Positions 1 to 6,900 of a stretch of DNA of 9,168 nucleotides are shown piece by piece. Position numbers and translations under genes: made by a program. The stretch spans positions 1-9,168 of the forward strand of contig CAJUGZ010000173.1 of assembly GCA_910585855.1 (NCBI GenBank). The letters are read 5' to 3'. The stretch is from an uncultured Lachnospiraceae bacterium. GTDB taxonomy: Bacteria > Bacillota_A > Clostridia > Lachnospirales > Lachnospiraceae. The notes beneath the pieces are model-generated. The model had not been told where the DNA came from and ran no database searches. It saw only the letters and a list, made by a program, of their open reading frames with translations. Numbering within the stretch: position 1 is the stretch's first letter; each line of letters starts with the position of its first letter.

Positions 1-10
1 ACATCCTGCT

Positions 11-247
11 TCCATGCAGGGTGTGAAAAAAAAGGGGCGTGTTTAGCCCGGATAACAGAAAAGAAGCTGTCTTACGGCTGGTAAAATCCTTCCTTACACC
101 TATTTCGTTTCGGATGAAAGGAGGGCGAATTGCGCCCCGGTCTGTCTGGTTGGAGGAAGGAAAAGGCAGAAGTCTTAGAACTTCTTGCTTTTTGGAAACC
201 GGAACAGCAGGCTGCTCACCGTTTTCGAATCTGGCGTCCTCTAGCGT
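11..247 (-). ncRNA. Candidate structured RNA, left copy of a ~235-nt inverted pair
   Basis: The reverse complement of this stretch aligns end to end with 8933-9168. By hand count there are about 28 substitutions and one 3-nt gap. The substitutions are clustered: long identical blocks (11-52, 121-153, 165-215) alternate with short variable ones (54-75, 155-164), unlike a decaying coding sequence. Read on the minus strand it contains a hairpin AGAAGT/ACTTCT closed by GC/GC, a GGGCG/CGCCC hairpin with a 5-nt loop, a variable-sequence helix at 67-71/54-58, and a terminator hairpin with eight U. A TATAAG -10-like box (255-260, minus strand) lies just upstream of the conserved 5' end, but no good -35 is visible. 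An ORF of 79 codons crosses it on the plus strand but has no ribosome site and is not conserved as protein. The family is unknown to me. A non-autonomous repeat element is the main alternative to an RNA gene. Confidence 0.6.
26..49 (-). terminator. Intrinsic terminator of the left structured-RNA copy
   Basis: On the minus strand GGGC (46-49) pairs with GCCC (35-38) around a 7-nt loop, and a C plus a run of eight T follows (33 down to 26). The stem is short, but the U tract is long and uninterrupted. The same hairpin and tract occur unchanged at 9130-9153. The 15 bases beyond the T tract (11-25) are also identical in both copies, so conservation continues past the expected transcript end. Confidence 0.6.
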
Positions 248-372
248 CCTCCCTCTTATAAAAATCGTACGCTACTGAAAATTCTAAAAAGTTCTTATCC
301 CATCCTCTTGTAAAATCAAAATTTTATCCTTTTTTAAATTTATAAGTTTATCCGAGTGTCTATTCCTTTATA

Positions 373-401
373 TTGACTTTCTTTTATACGTCTACTACAA
401 T
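373..401 (+). promoter_or_regulatory. Probable promoter of the efflux-gene leader transcript
   Basis: TTGACT (373-378) and TACAAT (396-401) are separated by 17 bases, a good sigma-A-type match. Transcription would start near 408, about 25 bases before the leader ORF start. The region between the left RNA element and this promoter (248-372) is AT-rich with no further feature that I can support. Confidence 0.6.
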
Positions 402-433
402 ATAAAATAACTTTTCAAAAAGGAGTAAAAAAT

Positions 434-520
434 ATGTTATGTCATATAATAATTGATTTAAGCTATTTTCTCTGTACAAGGTTCAATGAATGGACGAAGC
501 CTGTACAGAGTAATAAATAA
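434..520 (+). CDS. Leader peptide of the efflux gene, 28 codons
   Basis: An ATG at 434 preceded by AAAAAGGAG with a 9-base gap opens a 28-codon frame ending in TAA at 518. The peptide begins MLCHIII and ends PVQSNK. Codons 13 onward overlap hairpin arms that can pair in two exclusive ways, so ribosome position on this ORF should decide the RNA fold. The layout matches translated attenuator leaders upstream of resistance genes. From memory, the Tn916 tet(M) leader is a similarly sized short ORF; I could not check homology. The peptide itself probably has no function beyond being translated. It lies 70 bases upstream of the exporter start. Confidence 0.65.
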   Translation: MLCHIIIDLSYFLCTRFNEWTKPVQSNK

Positions 521-550
521 ATCTAACATTCGTCCCATTGAATTTTGTAC
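470..550 (+). promoter_or_regulatory. Attenuator-like mutually exclusive hairpins before the exporter
   Basis: Fold A: CTCTGTACA-A-GG (470-481) pairs with CCTGTACAGAG (500-510), 11 pairs with one bulged A and an 18-nt loop. Fold B: 474-498 pairs with 529-550. It has TTCAATG/CATTGAA and GGACGAA/TTCGTCC helices separated by a 3-nt AAT bulge, extended outward by GTACAA/TTGTAC and two G-U pairs, about 22 pairs in all. The folds share 474-481, so they exclude each other. Fold B ends in a short TTTT run (543-546), consistent with a weak terminator. The leader stop codon (518-520) sits in the loop of fold B, so a ribosome there would interfere with its 3' arm. Whether control is by termination or by some other means is inference. 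Confidence 0.6.
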
Positions 551-590
551 TTATAAGGTAAAAACTATAATATTATAAGGAGAAAATTCA

Positions 591-1868
591 ATGAATCAAA
601 ATTTTAAACAATACATTATTTTTTGGCTAAGTCAGGCAATTTCTCAATTAGGAAGTGCTATGACAAGTTTTACACTGATTTTATGGACATACGAACAGGT
701 TCACTCTGCAATGGCAGTTTCAATTCTGTCATTCTGCAACTATGTGCCTTATATTCTTGTCAGTATTTTTGCAGGTGCATTTGTTGATCAGCATAATAAG
801 AAAAAAATCCTATTATTGACAGACAGCATAGCTGCCGTTTGTTCTGTAGTTGTTCTGTTACTTAGTATGTTTGATCTTCTAAAGATTTGGCATATCTATC
901 TAATAAATGGTATTATCGGATTTATGAATTCCTTCCAATCTCCGACCTCTTCTGTAGTAATCGGAAAAATCGTTCCAAAAGAGAAACTGGCACAAGTAAG
1001 CGGTATGAATTCCTTTTCCAGCAATCTAACCACAGTACTTACTCCCATTCTTGCAGCATTTCTATTCTCTTTCGGCGGTTTAAAAATTATCCTTTTTATA
1101 GATTTAAGCAGTTTTTTACTAGCCTTTTTTGTATTACTGCTTTATATCCATATTCCAGAAGAAAAAACAAAAAGAAAAAAACGTTCTCTTTTTTCCGACT
1201 GTAAAGAAGGTATTCAGTTTTTGCTAAATAAAAAAAGCCTATGGATTATTATTATTACTATGGCAGTATTAAACTTTTTTTCAAGACTAACCTACGAAAA
1301 TATTCTTTCCCCAATGCTTCTTTCTAGAAGCGGAAATAATAATCTTGTTCTGGGTACGGTAAATGCTATGATGGGAATAGGAGGAATTGTAGGAGGCATT
1401 CTTGTTTCTACAGGTAAATTTTCTAAAAATCCTATTAAAATGATTTATCTGTCTGCAATGATTTCCTTTCTATTTGGTGATTTACTAATGGGACTTGGAA
1501 GAACTCCTATCCTATGGTCTATCGCCGGAATAGCAGCAAGCCTTCCGATTCCGTTTATCAATGCCGGGCAAAATATAATCTTATATGAAACTGTTCCGTC
1601 TTCCATGCAGGGAAGAGTTTTTGCTGTAAAAAATGCGATCCAATACAGTACTATTCCAATCGGAATTTTACTTGGAGGGTTTTTAGCCGATTATATATTT
1701 GAACCTTTTATGCAGTCAGAAAAACAACTCGCCGTTTTACTGCAGCATCTTGTTGGAAACAGTGCTGGAAGCGGAATGGCACTTATGTTTTTATGTACAG
1801 GGATCTGCGGTGGACTGTTTAGTCTTCTGTGCTATCACTCAAAAGAAATAAAATCTTTGCGAAAATAA
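591..1868 (+). CDS. MFS exporter, 12 TM, Mef/EntS-like drug-efflux type
   Basis: A 425-residue membrane protein of the major facilitator superfamily, expected to act as a proton-driven exporter in the cytoplasmic membrane. Twelve hydrophobic segments can be placed, roughly at residues 8-30, 42-63, 72-92, 100-116, 145-162, 167-188, 217-235, 253-273, 285-303, 308-328, 352-370 and 396-414, with a basic central loop (191-199, KTKRKKR). Motif A after TM2 is GAFVDQHNKKK (62-72, Asp66). QGRVFA (340-345) before TM11 is typical of macrolide-efflux (Mef-like) and EntS-like MFS proteins. The start has TAAGGAG eight bases upstream. The gene is noticeably more AT-rich than gltBD and has its own promoter and translated leader, which suggests an inducible, possibly acquired cassette. 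The substrate cannot be read from sequence; a macrolide- or tetracycline-like drug is only a guess from the leader and family. Confidence 0.9.
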   Translation: MNQNFKQYIIFWLSQAISQLGSAMTSFTLILWTYEQVHSAMAVSILSFCNYVPYILVSIFAGAFVDQHNKKKILLLTDSIAAVCSVVVLLLSMFDLLKIWHIYLINGIIGFMNSFQSPTSSVVIGKIVPKEKLAQVSGMNSFSSNLTTVLTPILAAFLFSFGGLKIILFIDLSSFLLAFFVLLLYIHIPEEKTKRKKRSLFSDCKEGIQFLLNKKSLWIIIITMAVLNFFSRLTYENILSPMLLSRSGNNNLVLGTVNAMMGIGGIVGGILVSTGKFSKNPIKMIYLSAMISFLFGDLLMGLGRTPILWSIAGIAASLPIPFINAGQNIILYETVPSSMQGRVFAVKNAIQYSTIPIGILLGGFLADYIFEPFMQSEKQLAVLLQHLVGNSAGSGMALMFLCTGICGGLFSLLCYHSKEIKSLRK

Positions 1869-1931
1869 ATAAAATTAACCTGTTCCTACTACTTTAGAAC
1901 TTAGTCGAACCCATAAATTTAATTTCTTTAC

Positions 1932-2093
1932 AGGGGGACGCTGAACTCAGAAGGAAGGTCTATTCCGGGCTCACTCTCGCTTAGCATTTTTTATTTTCAT
2001 AGCGGACACATAAGGCACTAAAATACAGCAAGACAGTGCCTAAGTGCCGACGGGAAATGATGACCCTGCATAGACCTTCCTTCTGAGTTCAGC
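1932..2093 (+). repeat. Palindromic hairpin element, copy 1 (full length)
   Basis: The basal arms 1940-1963 and 2070-2093 are perfectly complementary over 24 bases. Inward come a GGG/CCC helix (1967-1969/2064-2066), an imperfect CGG-CAC-type helix, and an apical helix GGCACT/AGTGCC (2014-2019/2035-2040) with a 15-nt loop, so the whole unit can fold as one long hairpin. It starts 64 bases after the exporter stop, in the reading direction of that gene, and is followed by TATTTCT. It may therefore end or stabilise the exporter mRNA, and no other terminator is visible there. It is homologous in inverted orientation to 2244-2390. There is no transposase; it could be a MITE-like or REP-like element, or a structured 3' RNA. 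Confidence 0.75.
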
Positions 2094-2243
2094 TATTTCT
2101 ACCAATCAGAAAATGGTGTTATTATAAATTTCACAGTTGAGCCATGCAGAATGGATTGTGCAAATAGTACGTGAGAGCTTGTATAAAATCTTTTTAAATT
2201 CCTGCCTATCTACGCAAAAGCAATGATAAATTTAGAAAAAACA
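2094..2243. other. Spacer between hairpin elements, no gene seen
   Basis: 150 bases with no ORF carrying a ribosome site and no repeat that I can support. A TATAAA at 2182-2187 directly preceded by TTG is -10-like, but its upstream partner is weak (TTGTGC with 20-base spacing), so I do not call a promoter. Confidence 0.4.
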
Positions 2244-2390
2244 GCAGGAATCTAAAGAAAGGTCTACGCCGGGGCATTATTTCCCGTCGGCACTTAGGTG
2301 CTGTATTTTAGCACCTTATGTGTCCGCTACGAGGAAATATTAAGTGCGAACGGCCCCAGAGTAGACCTTTCTTTGGATTCCTGCGTCCGG
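2244..2390 (-). repeat. Palindromic hairpin element, copy 2 (full length, inverted)
   Basis: The basal arms 2244-2267 and 2361-2384 pair over 24 bases with one G-T pair. GGGGC/GCCCC (2271-2275/2352-2356) follows, and the apical helix is GGTGCT/AGCACC (2297-2302/2310-2315) with a 7-nt loop. Its minus strand aligns with the plus strand of copy 1: it shares the GGACGC entry, GCGGACACATAAGG, and TAAGTGCCGACGGGAAAT. On the minus strand the hairpin is followed by GCTGTTTTTTCT, a terminator-like U tract, in the direction of transcription leaving gltD. It is thus a plausible gltBD terminator as well as a repeat. Confidence 0.75.
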
Positions 2391-2404
2391 CATGGCAATA
2401 GATT

Positions 2405-2472
2405 TTAAATAGGAAATGCTAAGCGAAAGCGGACTCGGAATAGACCTTCCTTTTAAGTTCAGCGTCCCCCTC
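2405..2472 (-). repeat. Truncated copy 3 of the hairpin element
   Basis: The minus strand from 2472 reads GAGGGGGACGCTGAACT and continues through GGAAGGTCTATTCCG and CGCTTAGCATTT. It closely matches the first ~60 bases of copy 1 and then stops. Only one basal arm remains, so it cannot form its own hairpin, though it could pair with copy 1 across ~430 bases. It begins 20 bases past the gltD stop codon and directly abuts copy 2. Confidence 0.7.
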
Positions 2473-2491
2473 TTGGTTCTAAAACAACAAA

Positions 2492-3976
2492 TCACAAATT
2501 AGTATACCCCATCAAACTTCGATCCACTGCCTGAGCAGCCTCACGCCCTTCTTTAATCGCCCAAACTACCAGCGACTGTCCCCGATGCATATCCCCTGCC
2601 ACAAACACCTTTGACAAATTAGTCATATATCCCCCTTTCTGCGTCTTTACATTCCCTCTCTCATTTAATTCCACTCCAAAAGCCTTTGCCACATATTCCT
2701 GTGCTCCAAGAAATCCGGCTGCAATCAGCACCAGATCCACATCTATAGTATACTCACTTCCCTCCAAAGGAACCATCCGTATCTGCCCAGTCTTTTCATC
2801 TGTCTTTTTCTCTAATTTTACCAGTACAGCCTTCTTCAGTTTTCCTTTCCCATCTGTTTGAAACTCTTTTACCGTAGTCTGATAAACTCTGGGATCTTTT
2901 CCAAATAAAGCGATTGCTTCCTCCTGCCCATAATCTGTCTTAAGCACTTTTGCCCATTGTGGCCAAGGATTATCTGCTGCCCGCACCAAAGGCGGCTTTG
3001 GCATCATCTCTAACTGTATCACCCCTGCACACCCATGCCGAATAGCAGTTCCTACACAGTCATTTCCAGTATCTCCTCCGCCGATTACCAATACTTTCTT
3101 TCCCTTTGCCGAAATATACTGTCCGTCTGCCAGATTGGAACGAAGCAGACTCTGTGTGGTAGCTTTTAGAAAATCTACTGCAAAATAAATCCCTTCCGCT
3201 TCTCTGCCGGGTACTTTTATATCTCTTGGCTTTGACGCTCCGCACGCCAAAACCACACAGTCATATTCTTTAAAAATTTTAGATGCCTTGATATCCATTC
3301 CAATATCTGCCCCGGTAACAAATTCCACTCCCTCTTCTTTCATAAGAGCCGTCTTTCGCTCAATCACCTGTTTTTCCAATTTCATATTTGGAATTCCATA
3401 CATTAAAAGTCCGCCAATCCGATCCTCTCTTTCAAAAACTGTTACCAGATGTCCTCTTTGATTTAACTGATCCGCACAAGCCAATCCGGCAGGTCCTGAT
3501 CCAATTATCGCCACTTTTTTTCCGGTGCGGACTGCAGGAATTTCTGCTTTGGCATAGCCGTTTTCATAGGCATACTCAATAATTGTTCTTTCATTTTCCT
3601 TTGTTGCAACCGGTTCTCCGTTTAAATTGCAGGTACAAGCTCCCTCGCATAGAGCAGGACAGACACGGCTGGTAAATTCGGGAAAATTATTTGTTTTTTT
3701 CAGCCGATCAAATGCCTGCTCATAATTTCCCGTATATAACAAATCATTCCACTCTGGAATCAGATTGTGAAGCGGACAGCCGGATGCCATCCCGCCAATC
3801 ATCATTCCTGACTGGCAGAACGGAACACCACAGTCCATACAGCGGGCTGCCTGAAGCCGCTGCTTTTCTTTTGGCAGCGGAGTATGAAATTCCTGAAAAT
3901 GCCGTATCCTTTCTTTCGGAGAAACTTCTTCGCTGGTTTCTCTTTTATACTCTAAAAATCCTGTTGGTTTACCCAT
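2492..3976 (-). CDS. gltD: Glutamate synthase small subunit, NADPH-dependent
   Basis: 494 residues, the usual length. GltD oxidises NAD(P)H and passes electrons through FAD and iron-sulfur clusters to GltB in the cytoplasm. The N-terminal ferredoxin-like domain carries Cys46, Cys49, Cys54 and Cys67 (RCMDCGVPFC...GCPLHN) and a second set, Cys106, Cys110, Cys114 and Cys116 (VCPALCEGAC), candidates for two 4Fe-4S clusters. The FAD-binding fold starts at GSGPAG (159-164), followed by ERxDRIGGLLMYGIP. The NADP-binding fold has GGGDTGND (299-306). A second FAD segment, AGD near 460, is close to the C-terminus. Its start lies 14 bases after the gltB stop, with a doubled purine-rich site (AGGAGG and GGAGG) in the gap, so the two genes form one operon. 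Related GltD-like FAD proteins exist, but the adjacent gltB makes this assignment firm. Confidence 0.96.
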   Translation of the reverse strand: MGKPTGFLEYKRETSEEVSPKERIRHFQEFHTPLPKEKQRLQAARCMDCGVPFCQSGMMIGGMASGCPLHNLIPEWNDLLYTGNYEQAFDRLKKTNNFPEFTSRVCPALCEGACTCNLNGEPVATKENERTIIEYAYENGYAKAEIPAVRTGKKVAIIGSGPAGLACADQLNQRGHLVTVFEREDRIGGLLMYGIPNMKLEKQVIERKTALMKEEGVEFVTGADIGMDIKASKIFKEYDCVVLACGASKPRDIKVPGREAEGIYFAVDFLKATTQSLLRSNLADGQYISAKGKKVLVIGGGDTGNDCVGTAIRHGCAGVIQLEMMPKPPLVRAADNPWPQWAKVLKTDYGQEEAIALFGKDPRVYQTTVKEFQTDGKGKLKKAVLVKLEKKTDEKTGQIRMVPLEGSEYTIDVDLVLIAAGFLGAQEYVAKAFGVELNERGNVKTQKGGYMTNLSKVFVAGDMHRGQSLVVWAIKEGREAAQAVDRSLMGYTNL

Positions 3977-3990
3977 AGCCTCCGCTCCTC

Positions 3991-6900
3991 CTACTTTCTT
4001 GTATTTGCATAAAATGCTTCTATCTGTGCCTGTTCGCTGCTTAATCCCTTTTCTTCCATCTGTACAATCGTATTCATCATTCGTTTATAGTCATGAGGCA
4101 GCACTTTCTTAAACTTCGGCAGATATTCCCCAAAATGACTTAAAATTTCTTTTCCTTTTTCCGAATTGGTATAGGCAACATGTTCCTCAATCATTTCCTT
4201 TAATTCCAATACATCATACTTAGATGTCACGGTTTCTAACGAAACCATTTCTTTATTTAGTCGAGTATAGAGATCTCTGTGTTCATCCAAAACATATGCA
4301 ATTCCGCCGCTCATTCCGGCTGCAAAATTCTTTCCGGTCTGCCCCAGTACTACTACACGTCCACCCGTCATATATTCACAGCCATGATCGCCGACACCTT
4401 CTACTACTGCCGTAGCCCCGGAATTTCTTACACAGAATCGTTCTCCGGCAACACCATTAATAAATGCCTTTCCGCTGGTTGCACCATAAAGGGCAACATT
4501 TCCAATAACAATATTTTCCTCTGCTTTAAACTTTACTCCAGTAGGAGGATATACCACCAGCTTTCCACCGGACAGTCCTTTTCCAAAGTAATCGTTGCTG
4601 TCCCCGACCAGTTCCAAAGTAAGCCCTTTTGGAATAAATGCTCCAAAACTCTGTCCGCCGCTTCCTTTGCACTTTACTGTAAAAGTATCTTCCGAAAGTG
4701 TATCTCTAAACCGTTTGGTAATTTCCGAACCAAATATTGTTCCAAAGGTACGATCGATATTGCTGACATCCAACTCCATACTGCGCTTCTGTCTGCTCTC
4801 CAATGCAGACTTCATCTTCTTTAACAGTACTTTTTCATCCAACGTCTTTTCCAATTCAAAGTCAAATACATTCTTTTTTTGATAAGGTGCTAATTTTTCC
4901 TTTACAAACGGATTTTGAATCATATGGGACAAGTCAACAAAATGCGCTCCCCGTCTCTCATCCGTTGGATCTGCCTCTAATAAATCGCTTCGTCCAATCA
5001 ATTCGTCCATCGTTCGGATTCCCAATTTCGCCATATATTCTCTTAATTCCTGTGCAATAAATCTCATAAAGTTTATCACATATTCTGGTTTTCCCCGAAA
5101 CCGTTTTCGAAGTTCCGGGTTCTGTGTTGCAATTCCCACCGGGCAGGTATCTAGATTGCACACCCGCATCATTACACAGCCCATTGTTACAAGCGGAGCA
5201 GTAGCAAATCCAAACTCTTCTGCACCAAGCATTGCTGCAATTACAACATCTCTTCCTGTCATCAATTTTCCGTCTGTTTCCAAAATAACTTTGTCACGAA
5301 GCCCATTTAAAATCAAAGTCTGATGTGTTTCTGCCAGTCCTAACTCCCACGGAAGCCCTGCATTATAAATGGAATTTCTAGGAGCAGCTCCTGTTCCTCC
5401 GTCATAACCCGATACCAAAATTACCTGTGCGCCTGCTTTGGCTACTCCGGCAGCTACCGTACCTACTCCTGCCTCGGAAACCAATTTTACAGAGATTCTG
5501 GCATTGGTATTAGCATTTTTACAGTCATAAATTAATTGTGCCAAATCTTCAATCGAATAAATATCATGATGCGGAGGCGGTGAAATCAGGCCTACTCCCG
5601 GCGTTGAATGACGGGTTTTGGCTATCCATGGATAGACTTTTCCCGCCGGAAGCTGTCCGCCTTCTCCGGGCTTTGCCCCCTGTGCCATTTTAATCTGAAT
5701 TTCCTTAGCACTTACCAAATATCTGGATGTTACACCAAAACGCCCGGATGCCACCTGCTTAATTGCAGAACATTTATTGTTTTCTGCAGTATTTCCTTCT
5801 AACCTCTCTAAACTCTCTCCGCCTTCTCCGCTGTTGGACTTTCCCTGCAGGCGGTTCATTGCAACTGCCAGTGTTTCATGTGCTTCCTGTGAAATCGAAC
5901 CATAGGACATCGCCCCTGTTTTAAACCGTTTGACAATCGAATCTACACTTTCTACTTCTTCAATCGGCACTCCTTTTGACGGATAGCGAAAACGCAGCAG
6001 ACTCCGCAGCGTTCCTGCTTTCATCTCTTCATTTAATGCATGTGTATACTGTTTAAAAATCTCATAATTTCCGGTCTGTGCCGCCTGCTGCAAAAGATGA
6101 ATGGTAAGCGGATTATAAAGATGTTCCTCTTTCTCTGCACGGAGTTTATGACTTCCTACACTTTCCAAAGTAGTATCTACATGCAGTCCAAGCGGATCAA
6201 AAGCAGCCGAATGAAGCGCATCCACATCTGCCGCTATCTCTTTTAATCCAATTCCTTCTATCCGGCTGACCGTTCCGGTAAAATACTTTTGAATCACATC
6301 CGAGCAAATGCCGATTGCCTCAAAAATCTGAGAACCTTGATAAGACTGTATTGTAGAAATCCCCATCTTAGAAGCAATCTTTACAATTCCATGGAGCACT
6401 GCACTGTTATAATCATCTACTGCTGCATAGTAATCCTTATCTAACATATTGCTTTCAATCAGATACTGTATAGATTCCTGTGCCAAATAAGGGTTAATCG
6501 CACAAGCACCATATCCTAATAATGTAGCAAAGTGATGTACTTCTCTTGGCTCTCCGCTTTCCAAAATAATTGCAATACTGGTACGCTTCTTTGTACGAAC
6601 CAAATATTGATGCACCGCCGATACCGCCAGCAGAGAAGGAATCGGCACATGGTTTTCATCCACTCCACGATCCGAAAGAATAATAATATTTGCCCCATCC
6701 CGATGCGCCCGATCTACTTCCAAATAAATATGATCGATTGCCCGCTCTAATGATGTATTTTTATAATATACAATCGGAATTTCTTCCACTTGAAAGCCTT
6801 CTACTTTCATATTTTTAATCTTCATCAAATCGGTATTGGTAAGAATCGGATTTTCTACTTTTAAGATTTTACAGTTTTCCGGCTTCTCTTCCAGAAGATT

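Larger units (their letters stand above)
1893..2483. repeat. Outer inverted repeat bracketing a palindromic element cluster
   Basis: TTTAGAAC (1893-1900) and GTTCTAAA (2476-2483) face each other, followed inward by AGGGGGACGCTGAACT (1932-1947) and its near complement (2456-2471). The inner arms continue imperfectly for about 57 bases (to 1988 and 2415). The left arm carries an additional ~27 bases (about 1905-1931) between the two blocks. The bracket fills most of the convergent spacer between the exporter and gltD. No protein gene is visible inside. Confidence 0.6.

Noticed and set aside
39..278. 79-codon plus-strand ORF in the left edge
   Set aside because: It lies inside the conserved RNA-like element, has no ribosome site, and its counterpart in the right copy is not maintained as an ORF.
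2156..2187. Promoter TTGTGC...TATAAA in the hairpin spacer
   Set aside because: The 20-base spacing and weak -35 are poor, and there is no downstream gene on that strand.
1932..2472. CRISPR array or insertion sequence
   Set aside because: The repeats are inverted, ~150 bp, few and irregular, with no spacers and no transposase ORF.
4279..4824. 181-codon plus-strand ORF opposite gltB
   Set aside because: It is antisense to a strongly conserved coding region, has no ribosome site and shows no recognisable domain; it is a shadow frame.
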